Positions 1 through 10,058 of a DNA stretch of 64,000 nucleotides are shown piece after piece. The stretch covers positions 73,172,501 through 73,236,500 of the forward strand of contig NC_064614.1 of the NCBI RefSeq assembly GCF_023898315.1, in the 5' to 3' direction. The notes beneath the pieces are model-generated. The model saw nothing but the letters and a program-made list of their open reading frames with translations. It ran no database searches and had not been told where the DNA came from. The first letter of the stretch is position 1; every line of letters begins with the position of its first letter. Both the position numbers and the translations under genes were made by a program. Origin of the DNA: Schistocerca nitens (taxonomy: Eukaryota; Arthropoda; Insecta; Orthoptera; Acrididae).

Positions 1-1380
1 TGGGTGTCGAAGAAGGCCATCGTGTGAAACCCAGCTCGCGCTATTCGTCCACGAGACTCTGAGGGCCATAGACACGGGTTCCCAGGTAGATGCTGTGTTT
101 CTTGATTTCCGCAATGCGTTTGATACAGTTCACAAAAAAATGGTTCAAATGGCTCTGAGCACTATGGGACTCAACTGCTGTGGTCATCAGTCCCCTAGAA
201 CTTAGAACTACTTAAACCTAACTAACCTAAGGACATCACACACATCCATGCCCGAGGCAGGATTCGAACCTGCGACCGTAGCAGTTGTACGGTTCCGGAC
301 TGCGCGCCTAGAACCGCGAGACCACCGCGGCCGGCGTTTGATACAGTTCCCCACAGACGTTTAATGAACAAAGTGAGAGCATATGGACTATCTGACCAAT
401 TGTGTGATTGGATTGAAGAGCTCGTAGATAACAGAACGCTTCATGTCATTCTAAATAGAGAGAAGTCTTCCGAAGTAAGATTTCAGGTGTACCGCAGGGG
501 AATGTCTTAGGACCATTGCTATTCACAATATATATAAATGACCTTTCGGATCACTGAGGGTTTTTGCGGATGACGCTGTAGTATATCCAGAAGTTGTAAC
601 AATGGAAAATTGTACTGAAATGCAGGAGGATCTGTAACGAATTGATGCATGGTGCAGGGAATGGCAATTGCATTTCAATGTACGCATGTGTAATGTGCTG
701 CGAATACATAGAAAGAAATATCGTTTTCATTTAGCTACAATATAGCAGGTCAGCAACTGTAAGCAGTTAATTCCATAAGTTACCTGGGAGTAGGCATTAG
801 GAGTGATTTACAATGGAATGCCCATATAAAATTAATCGTCGGTAAAGCAGATCCAGATTGAGATTCACTGGAAGAATCCTAAGGAAATGCAGTCCGAAAA
901 CAAAGGAAGTAGGTTAAAGTACACTTGTTTGCCCACTGCTTGAGCACTGCTCACCAGTGTGGGATCCGTACCAGACAGGGTTGATTGAAGAGATAGAGAA
1001 GATCCAACGGAGAGCAGCGTGCTTCGTTAGAGGATCATTTAGTAATCGCGAAAGCGATGATAGATAAACTCCAGTGGAAGACTCTGCAAGAGAGACGTTC
1101 ACTAGCACGGTACGGGCTTTTGTTGAAGTTTCGATAACATACCTTCACCGAGGAGTCAAGCAGTATGTTGCTTCCTCCTATGTGTATCTCGCGAAGAGAC
1201 CCTGAGGATAAACTCAGAGAGATTAGAGCCTACACAGAGGCATACCGACAATCTTACTTTCCACAAACAATGCGAGACTGGAATAGAAGGGAGAACCAAT
1301 AGAGGTATTCAAGGTACCCTCCGCCACACACCGTCAGGTGGCTTGCGGAGTATGGATGTAGATGTGGATGCAGATGTAGA
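1..1380 (+). mobile_element. CR1-like LINE, 3' part (RT to 3' tail), decayed
   Basis: The translated plus strand gives reverse-transcriptase pieces that match the intact LINE at 33455-37866 block by block: CETQLAL near the start, FLDF-NAFDTV, a VPQGN-LGPLLFTIYIND block near 490-545, FADDAVVY, and the C-terminal IREIRAYTEAYRQSYF block near 1220-1260. The element ends in the same 3' signature, GGCTTGCGGAGTAT followed by degenerate GATGTA repeats. Many frameshifts and stops show it is dead. The 5' part lies outside the window. A SINE splits it at 131/334. The 3' tail abuts a minus-strand RTE-like fragment at 1381, so this LINE probably inserted into that older element. Confidence 0.85.
132..333 (-). 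mobile_element. SINE-A (tRNA-derived head, minus orientation)
   Basis: Read on the minus strand, a tRNA-like head with a B box of the type GGTTCGAATCC is followed by a body containing TTAGGTTAGTTAGG and ending GAGCCATTTGAACCATTTT. The 16-bp direct repeat gcgtttgatacagttc flanks it at 116-131 and 334-349, a clear target-site duplication inside the LINE reverse-transcriptase sequence. Family A copies recur at 4558, 45767/46546, 47137 and 56637. Confidence 0.95.
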
Positions 1381-1800
1381 AATATCAAAGACAGTATTCC
1401 GGTCAATATTGTCAAAAGGTTTCTCTGAGTCTACAAATGCTATAAATGTAAGTTTGCCTTTCTTTAATCTATCTTCTAAGGTAAGTCGTAGGGTCAGTAC
1501 TGCCTCACGTGTTTCAACATTTCTATGGAATCCACACTGATCTTCCTCGAGGTCTGTTTCTATTAGTTTTTCCATTAGTCTGTAAAGAATTCGTGTTAGT
1601 ATTTTGCAGCTGTGAATTTGTAAACTGACAGTTCGACAAATTGGTTACCTGTAAACCCTTGCTTGCCTACTCCCGGTGCCTTGTTTCGACTTACGTCTTT
1701 CAGTGCTCTGTCAAACTCTTCACGCTGTAGCATTTCATCTTCATCTATGTCTTCTTCCACTTCGAAAATACTGACCTCAAGTACATCGCCCTATGGAAAT
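1381..1800 (-). mobile_element. RTE-like LINE reverse-transcriptase fragment
   Basis: The minus strand translates to a piece with the blocks DQCGFHRN, LTFIAFVDSEKPFDNID, and further upstream DIDEDEMLQREEFDRALKD. The same blocks occur in diverged form in the plus-strand element at 13800-16605 (DVDEDEMGDKIL, AFVDLGEAFDNVD), so both belong to one family. At least one stop interrupts the frame near 1590-1640. The fragment ends exactly at the 3' tail of the CR1-like LINE at 1380. The other half of the interrupted copy should lie left of the window. Confidence 0.75.
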
Positions 1801-2705
1801 CCAAGATCTCACTTACGTAAATAAAACAAATTCTTGCCCTGGTATCACTTGCCAGACATTAGTCCTACAAGGCTGTTGCGCTCTATGCACAGGGTATTTG
1901 AGCGAACACGTATAGACACTAGAAATATCTTCAACACCCACAGAATGTATTGAACTTTATTAGTTTACAGCGTTGGAGGCATATTGTGAAATCCGAACTG
2001 ATCTTCTCTTTCTTATAATACTTAGCATGGAAGAATTAAACAGAAGACAGAATGAATTAGACTTACAAATTACGCGCTAAAAGGTAGCCCTGTCCCACAG
2101 CAAACGATTGCATAGAACTTAACACAACAAATTGACTTGGAAGGGTCTTACCGGTAATTTGGTGCACTATACAAGCTATTCAGTATCATGAATCTACATC
2201 GAACGTAAATGATTCATCAGAACAGCGTGTTGCTTCTAATGTGGTTCTGGTACAAAACATGTCTTATTACTCCATGAACTGTTCACTCTAGTCCCCTATA
2301 TTGTTTAATGGTTTATTTCCTCTTGAAACTAGAAGCACATGGAGAAGACTACAGCCAAGGCCTGTAACTGGCTGAAAGCCAACCGCCCATCAAAGACAAT
2401 GTTCCCGATGCAATCGCGATGCAAAGTATTTACAAACGTACCAGAATCGATGTATAACAATGCTGGCTAGTTAAATACCTGTCAGACAGCTGCAAAATAC
2501 ATATCACTGATCTTAAAAAACATGAAATAGGTTGCCTCTAAAATGAAAGAGCCCAAAACAGACTCCTGTGAACATGTGCTCTTTCATATTTTTCGTTTCC
2601 TGTGATATCACTCTGATTTGCTTGGTACTTAGTTACGAATCGTCCTTTACAGTATGAGCCCCACTTAATACCCCAGCTCCTACACTTCATTTTCACATTG
2701 CCTCA
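1801..2705. other. Intergenic, nothing recognised
   Basis: No long reading frame, tRNA-like sequence or repeat shared with the rest of the window was seen here. Confidence 0.6.
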
Positions 2706-2707
2706 TA

Positions 2708-4133
2708 CACTCCTGGAAATGGAAAAAAGAACACATTGACACCGGTGTGTCAGACCCACCATATTTGCTCCGGACACTGCGAGAGGGCTGTACAAGCAAT
2801 GATCACACGCACGGCACAGCGGACACACCAGGAACCGCGGTGTTGGCCGTCGAATGGCGCTAGCTAGCTGCGCAGCATTTGTGCACCGCCGCCGTCAGTG
2901 TCAGCCAGTTTGCCGTGGCATACGGAGCTCCATCGCAGTCTTTAACACTGGTAGCATGCCGCGACAGCGTGGACGTGAACCGTATGTGCAGTTGACGGAC
3001 TTTGAGCGAGGGCGTATAGTGGGCATGCGGGAGGCCGGGTGGACGTACCGCCGAATTGCTCAACACGTGGGGCGTGAGGTCTCCACAGTACATCGATGTT
3101 GTCGCCAGTGGTCGGCGGAAGGTGCACGTGCCCGTCGACCTGGGACCGGACCGCAGCGACGCACGGATGCACGCCAAGACCGTAGGATCCTACGCAGTGC
3201 CGTAGGGGACCGCACCGCCACTTCCCAGCAAATTAGGGACACTGTTGCTCCCGGGGTATCGGCGAGGACCATTCGCAACCGTCTCCATGAAGCTGGGCTA
3301 CGGTCCCGCACACCGTTAGGCCGTCTTCCGCTCACGCCCCAACATCGTGCAGCCCGCCTCCAGTGGTGTCGCGACAGGCGTGAATGGAGGGACGAATGGA
3401 GACGTGTCGTCTTCAGCGTTGAGAGTCGCTTCTGCCTTGGTGCCAATGATGGTCGTATGCGTGTTTGGCGCCGTGCAGGTGAGCGCCACAATCAGGACTG
3501 CATACGACCGAGGCACACAGGGCCAACACCCGGCATCATGGTGTGGGGAGCGATCTCCTACACTGGCCGTACACCGCTGGTGATCGTCGAGGGGACACTG
3601 AATAGTGCACGGTACATCCAAACCGTCATCGAACCCATCGTTCTACCATTCCTAGACCGGCAAGGGAACTTGCTGTTCCAACAGGACAATGCACGTCCGC
3701 ATGTATCCCGTGCCACCCAACGTGCTCTAGAAGGTGTAAATCAACTACACTGGCCAGCAAGATCTCCGGATTTGTCCCCCATTGAGCATGTTTGGGACTG
3801 GATGAAGCGTCGTCTCACGTGGTCTGCACGTCCAGCACGAACGCTGGTCCAACTGAGGCGTCAGGTGGAAATGGCATGGCAAGCCGTTCCACAGGACTAC
3901 ATCCAGCATCTCTACGATCGTCTCCATGGGAGAATAGCAGCCTGCATTGCTGCGAAAGGTGGATATACACTGTACTAGTGCCGACATTGTGCATGCTCTG
4001 TTGCCTGTGTCTATGTGCCTGTGGTTCTGTCAGTGTGATCATGTGATGTATCTGACCCCAGGAATGTGTCAATAAAGTTTCCCCTTCCTGGGACAATGAA
4101 TTTACGGTGTTCTTATTTCAATTTCCAGGAGTG
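2708..4133 (+). mobile_element. Tc1-like DNA transposon, family A, copy 1
   Basis: The ends are imperfect inverted repeats of about 25 bp (CACTCCTGGAAAT at the left, its complement at the right), flanked by TA dinucleotides at 2706-2707 and 4134-4135, the Tc1/mariner target duplication. Length is 1426 bp. One plus-strand transposase gene fills the centre and an AATAAA signal lies near 4070. A second copy at 58940-60361 is nearly identical, with about twenty substitutions counted by eye plus a 4-bp AGCT length difference near 2864. Both copies are therefore recent insertions. Confidence 0.97.
2956..3978 (+). CDS. Tc1-like transposase, full-length frame, first catalytic Asp lost
   Basis: The protein is 340 residues from the ATG at 2956 (MPRQRGREPYVQL). 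I chose this start because the upstream in-frame ATG at 2854 lies in sequence that copy 2 reads in another frame. The N-terminus has paired-type helix-turn-helix units (ERGRIVGMREAGWTYRRIA, then STVHRCCRQW). The catalytic core reads FSVES at residues 153-157, where the family has FSDES, so the first acidic residue is Val155. The second Asp is D244 (QQDNARPH) and the Glu is E277 (SPIEHVW), with 32 residues between them. The frame has no stop, yet cleavage activity should be lost. Family role: cut-and-paste transposition at TA sites in the nucleus. Confidence 0.93.
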   Translation: MPRQRGREPYVQLTDFERGRIVGMREAGWTYRRIAQHVGREVSTVHRCCRQWSAEGARARRPGTGPQRRTDARQDRRILRSAVGDRTATSQQIRDTVAPGVSARTIRNRLHEAGLRSRTPLGRLPLTPQHRAARLQWCRDRREWRDEWRRVVFSVESRFCLGANDGRMRVWRRAGERHNQDCIRPRHTGPTPGIMVWGAISYTGRTPLVIVEGTLNSARYIQTVIEPIVLPFLDRQGNLLFQQDNARPHVSRATQRALEGVNQLHWPARSPDLSPIEHVWDWMKRRLTWSARPARTLVQLRRQVEMAWQAVPQDYIQHLYDRLHGRIAACIAAKGGYTLY

Positions 4134-4135
4134 TA

Positions 4136-4557
4136 GTTCATACAGTTTACTTTCTAACTAAGTCCCTGTTGCGCGTCCAAAATTGTGGCGTCACTTGGCT
4201 TTAATATCTAGAAAAGAAAGACCTAAATCCAGCAGCTCATCTTGTCTATGTCAGAGCAGGAAATGAACAATTATAATGATATGTTTTCAACTTGCGGAAC
4301 TTAAAAGTTATCACGATGCTTGCTACCTACCACCGAGTTACGATAAAAATGAACTGGTTTGCAACTGTACCCCAATCACCACTATTTTTTTTTTATCCCC
4401 TGGACATTAAAACAAGGTGGGACGCGGTTCTTAATAGGGAGTGTAACCACCATGGACACAGTGCGTACTCTGCCATGTGCTCCCATGCTTGTCACAAGGT
4501 AGATAAGGAGTTCTTCTGGTAGGGCGTTCGATTCCTCCATCAGCACGGTTGACAACT
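4136..4557. other. Intergenic, nothing recognised
   Basis: Contains a T-run at 4384-4393 and no recognised element up to the SINE target duplication at 4546. Confidence 0.5.
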
Positions 4558-4757
4558 AAAAATGGTTCAAATGGTTCTGAGCACTATGGGACTTAACATC
4601 TGAGGTCATCAGTCCCATAGAACTTAGAACTACTTAAACCTAACTAACCTAAGGACATCACACACATCAATGCCCGAGGCAGGATTCGAACCTGCGATCG
4701 TGGCGGTCTCGTGGTTCCAGACTGAAGCGCCTAGAACCGCACGGCCACACCGGCCGG
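4558..4757 (-). mobile_element. SINE-A, minus orientation
   Basis: Same head and body as the copy at 132-333, head at the right. Flanking 12-bp repeats cggttgacaact (4546-4557) and cggttcacaact (4758-4769) differ at one base and mark the target duplication. Confidence 0.93.
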
Positions 4758-4769
4758 CGGTTCACAACT

Positions 4770-5104
4770 GCTGGACGATAGTTTGCACATGTGGAATGAT
4801 GTAATATGTCTCCCCAAGTCATCCCACATGTGCTTGCAGCAATTTAAGTTGCGAGAACGGGCAGACCAGTTCATTCGCCCAATATCCTCTTGTTGCAAGA
4901 AATCCACCACCTTCGCTGCTCGATCAGTCGCCCATTATTGTCCATAAAAATTAAGCCAAACCGCAAGTCCTTTCTCGCAATGGACTTGCAAAATAAATAA
5001 AGTCCCGACACTTCCGATACACGGTCATTTGCCATTCAAATTCAAAGACCTTCAGGGATTACAAATTAGTTTTCTTGAGAAAGAGCTCCATACTCCACTA
5101 TGTC
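4770..5104. other. Intergenic, nothing recognised
   Basis: No reading frame or shared repeat recognised. Confidence 0.5.
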
Positions 5105-5320
5105 CCCATCAGCAGGAAGGAAGGAAATTGAGTGTTTAAAGTCTCGTCGACAAAAAGTTCATTACAAGTGAAGCACAAGCTCCGATTAGAGAAGGACGGA
5201 GAAGAAAAGCGGCCATGCCCTTTCAAAGGATACTTTGCGGCATTTTCTTGGATCGATTTAAGGAAGTCACGGAAAAACCTAAATATGGATGGACGAATGG
5301 GTGCCCAATGTTCATTATAT
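5105..5320 (-). mobile_element. SINE-B copy lacking the tRNA-like head
   Basis: Shares with the copy at 63524-63763 the blocks ccctttcaaaggatac, a gcgatttagggaaatcacgg-type block (here diverged) and cctaaat-atggatgg. It carries the distal tail (ggaaggaaattgagtgtttaaa and the gtcgac block) that the other copies lack or have lost. The tRNA-like head, expected at the right end, is missing. The reading frames across it are accidental. Confidence 0.75.
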
Positions 5321-6457
5321 GTCACGTCAGTCTCAACACCCAAATCCAGTGTGCAACAGTTTCCCCCCACTATATCTTCCAGCTTGGTTCCTGTTGGTTG
5401 TAGCTGTCACCACTTATCTACCATGCCACTTATTCCCAGTCTTGTGCATTTTTAATGTATTTTTACTTCTCTTATTGACCAACATTAACTGAAAATTGTT
5501 ATAGAATAAATCGTACTCACACTCTTATGAAACTGACATAAAAACACTGCATACTTTAAATGAATATGGTCTTATTAAATATTTAGCTAACATAAAATAT
5601 TTTGTTACTAACCTAATAGGCATTACTCTGCCCATTACTAATGTTAATAATTGTTATTGACATTTAGAAAGTGGTGCATTGAGTTTTGCATACTGTGCTG
5701 TCTACAGTAAGTGTTGGTAAGTGTGAATAGTGGGTACCCACATTAGTCGACTTGGCTGATGTTCCATGCACAGACTGACCAGTGCCTGCTTGCTACGCCA
5801 CTTGGACCTTCTAGTATTAGGTTGCTGCTGCACCTGCTCCCACCATTTAAGCATTTCAGTCGCTCCTAAAATGTTCTGTTTCACACGGACAGGCTTCCTG
5901 TCTTGCAGTAGTTCTAAAGGACTACCCCAAAAGTTTTCTAAATTGGGTCGCGATCGCTGCTTAACGTTTTTACTTTCAATTGCCTTTGATTCAGCATTGT
6001 CCACGGAAATTTTGTAAAAAATTGAAAAGTCCACATGCAGGACTATTTGTGTGTCTTGGAATGTCTGTACACGCTATTAATAACATTCACGGACAATAGA
6101 AAAATGTAGGTTCTCACTAGAAGCCGATGGTGAACGGAGGGCTTGGAGACCGGGACAACATTCACTAGACTCCCTTCATATAGACCTCAAGACGGTGGGT
6201 CTCCATCCTGACGAAGCACAAGCCGGAGCCAAGTGATGACGGGAAGGGCGGATCCCAGTTCATTGCGAAACTAACGCTGAAAAAGAAAAAAAGAAACGTT
6301 AGCTCTGCACTAGTCCATGACATTCCTGCTGGAGCTCGTATCTGTCCCTTGGCAACATGTGCTCAGCTTTGTCATGCCTCTAATTTCACACCACCTGGCT
6401 ACTTCCAGAGTATTGGAGCTCTAGCCAAAATGAAGGAAAGAAGTTTCATCGACGAAG
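5321..6457. other. Unassigned DNA with one unrecognised open frame
   Basis: A 110-codon minus-strand frame (5702-6034, with WWEQVQQQPN and PSRLMWVPTIH) resembles nothing I recognise and may be chance. A GC-richer stretch at 6120-6250 has no visible coding signal. Confidence 0.3.
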
Positions 6458-6469
6458 TGGCAATTAGCG

Positions 6470-6690
6470 CCCGCATCTCGTGGTCGTGCGGTAGCGTTCT
6501 CGCTTCCCACGCCCGGGTTCCCGGGTTCCCGGGTTCGATTCCCGGCGGGGTCAGGGATTTTCTCTGCCTCGTGATGGCTGGGTGTTGTGTGCTGTCCTTA
6601 GGTTAGTTAGGTTTAAGTAGTTCTAAGTTCTAGGGGACTGATGACCATAGATGTTAAGTCCCATAGTGCTCAGAGCCATTTGAACCATTT
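6470..6690 (+). mobile_element. SINE-A' chimera: second tRNA-like head on the SINE-A body
   Basis: The head reads gtggtcgtgcggtagcgttc with a B-box-like GGGTTCGATTCCC, unlike the SINE-A head. From TGTCCTTAGG onward the body is that of SINE-A, ending GCCATTTGAACCATTT. A perfect 12-bp target duplication, tggcaattagcg, lies at 6458-6469 and 6691-6702. A short cccgggttcccgggttcccggg expansion sits in the head. Confidence 0.95.
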
Positions 6691-6702
6691 TGGCAATTAG
6701 CG

Positions 6703-7380
6703 ATATGTTATCTGCAGAGAGAATCTACCATCAGTTGTTGAAATGCATTTTCTTCTCGGTCTATGATTTCCATAACCTTTTTAAAGGATCTGTTATGGTT
6801 CCATATGAACTCAGATCTGACAGAATCGGGTACAACAGAGACCCATCCAACTTATCAAAAACGTTTACATAATGTGTCAGAAGATGTGGGTAAGGATGAA
6901 GAATAGCATCCATTCCCGCAGGTTCCTTGAGCGATTTCGGGACTCTCCCATCCTCTTGTAAGCAATTACAGCCTGCCTTACATAGTGGGATCTTACGGGT
7001 CGTCCCAGCGAGCACCAAGGGAGAATAGCTGGCTGCCCTCACTCCGCAGGAGAGAGAGAGTCTTCTCCGTCTGAACTTGCACCAGGCCCCGCCAAAAAGA
7101 CAGACGTCATCAGTGCAGTGGCCGTCTGAACAAATCAGGATCCTGTGATGGAGACTTGACAGGTAGCAAGAGACGAAGCCATTTGTCAAGGAATTTCAAA
7201 ACTATTTTGTCATTCACAGCAAAACTGAACTGAGCTGCGTCCCTTCCCAGAACACTGTAGTGGTGTGGTACACTTTCGAGAGTATAGCAACACCCGAATC
7301 ATGTTAACGTTATGTTCCCCCAATTGCTTTTTTGTTTTCATTTCGAATGCATTGTGAGCCTCTTTGCAAGGGAGTAAATA
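6703..7380. other. Unassigned DNA
   Basis: A 142-codon minus-strand frame spans 6761-7189 (with RVPKSLKEPAG and DPLKRLWKS). I do not recognise it, and it begins inside low-complexity codons. No other signal was seen. Confidence 0.3.
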
Positions 7381-8759
7381 CACTACTGTCCATTAAATTG
7401 CTACACCAGGAAGAAATGCAGATGATAAACGGGTATTCATTGGACAAATATATTATACTAGAACTGACATATGATTACATTTTCACATAATTTGGGTGCA
7501 TAGATCCTGAGAAATCAGTACCCAGAATAACCACCTCTGGCCGTAATAACGGCCTTGATACGCCTGGGCATTGGGTCAAACAGAGCTTGGATGGCATGTA
7601 CAGTTACATTTGCCCACGCAGCTTCAACACGATACAACAGTTCATCAAGAGTAGTGACTGACGTATTGTGACGGTTGCTCGGAAACCATTGACCAGGCGT
7701 TTTCAATTGGTGAGAGATCTGGAGAATGTGCTGGCCAGGGCAGCAGTCCAACATTTTCTGTATCCAGAAGGGCCCGTACAGGACCTGCAACATGTGCTCG
7801 TGCATTATCCTGCTGAAATGTAGGGTTTCGCAGGGATCGAATGAAGGGTAGAGCCACGGGTCGTAACACGTCTGAAATGTAACGTCCACTGTTCAATGTG
7901 CCGTCAATGCGAACAAGAGGTGACCAAAACGTGTAATCGGTGGCACCCCGTACCATCACGGCGGGTGATACGCCATTATGGCGATGACGAATACACGCTT
8001 CCAACGTGCGTTCACCGCGATGTCGCCAAACGCGGATGCGACCATCATGACGCTGTAAACAGAACCTGGATTCATCCAAAAAAATGACGTTTTGCCATTC
8101 GTGCACCAGGTTCGTCGTTGAGTACGCCATCGCAGGCGCTCCTGTCTGTGATGCAGCGTCAAGGGTAACCACAGTCCATGCTGCTGCAAACGTCATCTAA
8201 CTGTTCGTGCAGATAGTTGTTGTCTTGCAAACGTCTCCATCTGTTGACTCAGGGGTCGAGACGTGGCTGCGCGATCCGTTACAGCCGTGCGGATAAGATG
8301 CCTGTCATCTCGACTGCTAGTGATATGTGGCCATTGGGATCTACCACGGCGTTCGGTATTACCCTCCTGAACCCACCGATTCCATATTCTGCTAACAGTC
8401 ATTGGATCTCGACCAACGTGAGCAGCAATGTCGCGATACGATAAACCGCAATCGTGATAGGCTACAATCCGACCTTTATCAAAGTCGGAAACGTGATGGT
8501 ACCCATTTCTCCTCCTTACATGGGGCATCACAACAACGTTTCACCAGGCAACGCCGGTCAACTGCTGTTTGTGTATGACAAATCGGTTGGAAACTTTCCT
8601 CATGTCAGCACGTTGTGGGTGAAGCCACCGGCGCCAACCTTGTGTGAATGCTCTGAAAAGCTAATCATTTACATATCACAGCATTTTCTTCCTGTCGGTT
8701 AAATTTAGCGTCTGTAGCACGTCATATTCGTGGTGTAGCAATTTTAGTGGCCAGTAGTG
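7381..8759 (-). mobile_element. Tc1-like DNA transposon, family B
   Basis: Terminal inverted repeats of about 29 bp (left CACTACTGTCCATT..., right complement of CACTACTGGCCACT...) are flanked by TA at 7379-7380 and 8760-8761. Length is 1379 bp. The single transposase gene is on the minus strand. Sequence and end motifs differ from family A. Confidence 0.95.
7515..8531 (-). pseudogene. Tc1-like transposase (DD34E), frameshifted
   Basis: Translation gives three pieces in different frames: 8531-8193 (helix-turn-helix region, DFDKGRIVAYHDCGLSYRDI and GRDPMTVSRIWNRW), 8196-7645 (catalytic core) and about 7705-7515 (C-terminus, ending ITARGGYSGY). All three catalytic acids are visible: FLDESRF, QQDNARAH and SPIENAW, with 34 residues between the last two, the usual Tc1 spacing. 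At least two frameshifts separate the pieces, so no full transposase can be made. Confidence 0.92.
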
Positions 8760-8814
8760 TAACTGGCCTGAGATGTATCATCACAGACATTACTGTAGTT
8801 ACGGAATGAAACCG

Positions 8815-9030
8815 TTTTGGTCGCAGTGGTGCCGCTGGGAGCTGGAGTTGGCATCTGTCAAGGTGTCGCACCTTGTGCTGCTGGAGCTGACGCGGCTGGA
8901 CCGGGCGTGTCTGCCGCGCCACCTGCGCTACCTGATGGACACCCGCACCTACCTTGAGTGGCCGCAGCAGCCCAAGCAGCAGGCCGTCATGTGGCGCCGT
9001 CTGCGCGCGGCCCTGGCCACCCCTGCAGTA
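8815..9030 (+). CDS. Partial TIR domain (Toll/TLR-type), C-terminal half
   Basis: The frame reads SQWCRWELELA, then SHLVLLEL, LPRHLRYLMDTRTYLEWP and MWRRLRAAL, which match in order the last TIR segments: the S-x-WC-x2-E helix, the hydrophobic beta strand, the T-x-TYLxW turn and box 3 (FWxxL). In the family this domain is cytoplasmic and recruits MyD88-type adaptors. The stretch is GC-rich and stop-free, unlike its AT-rich surroundings. Boxes 1 and 2 are absent. A tttggtcgcag acceptor-like sequence ends at 8826 and an agagGGTGAGG donor-like site lies near 9050, so this may be one exon of a Toll receptor. The linker before the beta strand looks short, so a pseudogene or gene fragment remains possible. 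It begins 55 bp from a transposon end. Confidence 0.6.
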
Positions 9031-9116
9031 ACCGCCGCAGTCGCAGAAGAGGGTGAGGCGGGGACCACTGACGCCAATGAACAGGGCAGTCGCACTGCAG
9101 TCCAGGCGCGACCTAC

Positions 9117-9170
9117 GGTACATCAACACCCGTACTCCGCAAGCCACATTACGGTGTTTGGACGACGAAA
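9117..9170 (-). mobile_element. CR1-like LINE 3'-end remnant
   Basis: The sequence gtactccgcaagccacatta and the following cggtgt are the complement of the 3' terminal signature shared by the LINEs ending at 1380, 37866 and 57565. It is preceded by a degenerate tacatc motif, the complement of the GATGTA tail. Confidence 0.6.
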
Positions 9171-10058
9171 CCACTGATGCCACCACCGTTTTGTCACTTC
9201 TCTGCTGCATTCGCGAACTGTGCATGGGAAGATTCATCTGTCGATGAATGAGTTCTAATTTCTGAGATTTCTTTCGTCATTTCCAGGGATGTACATGGGA
9301 GGAAATAACATGTTGTCCAACTTTTCCTTGAGCGCAAGCTCTAGTAATTTCATTTACAATGTTCTGCATCATACAAAAGACCCCTCTTGTAGCGAGAGCC
9401 AACGTAGTTGGCATCTCCGTGACACTCTCACGTTTGCTAGACGATGCGCTCTTTGTCGGCTTCTGTCTCTTCCATTAATCTTCACCGATAAAAAGCTTTA
9501 GACCAATAACAAGTAGGGCATTTTGTGGATGAATTACATTTCCTTACGATTGTTCCACTGAATCTGAGAGTGGCACCCGCTTCCCTAAATATTATTTTAT
9601 CTAGTCATTCTCCTTCAGCTGGTTCAGGATGGTTACTCACAGGTATTTTACGATTGTTACTGTTTCTGGTGATTTTCCACCAATAGCGTAAAAGAATAGT
9701 AATGGATCTCTTTGCCCATCCGCGCTCGTATTTTGTACATCGGCCATGCCACCTTTGCCACCAGCTTCCATATAAAAGGCGCCTACTACCTTCAGGAGCC
9801 CCTAAGTGGCAACACCTTACAGCACTGTCTCTCTGAAGCCAAGCTTTATAGTGATGCGAGCATGGAGGACTCTAGCTCAAGAACACAAGCATCAGTAAGC
9901 ATAATACTACGCGAAATAGGTCAGTGACGGAAAACTGAAACATAAAGAAGTCTGTTTCATTTTTCACTAGATCTCACTGGTACTGTAGTAAAAGTTAGTA
10001 AAAGTAAAAGTATTATGGCATAAGTGGCTGGGAAACACCGATGAGAAGGTTCAGTTTT
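9171..10058. other. Unassigned DNA
   Basis: A TATAAAAGGCGCC sequence at 9772-9784 looks like a TATA box, but the nearest initiator-like TCAG is only about 23 bases away and no gene follows. Nothing else was recognised. Confidence 0.3.

Noticed and set aside
2860..4096. Overlapping frames opposite or shifted to the Tc1 transposase, repeated at 58926-60333
   Set aside because: Shadows of the GC-rich transposase gene. The same shadows occur in both copies because the copies are nearly identical.
4640..4665. Telomere-like TTAGG repeats (complement) in the SINE-A body
   Set aside because: The TTAGGTTAGTTAGG string is a fixed part of the SINE body in every copy. It is not an interstitial telomere array.
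8722..9237. Minus-strand frame opposite the TIR-like segment
   Set aside because: The plus-strand frame matches TIR motifs in order. The minus-strand translation has no recognisable content.
9772..9784. TATA box TATAAAAGGCGCC
   Set aside because: The initiator spacing is poor and no recognisable gene or LTR follows.
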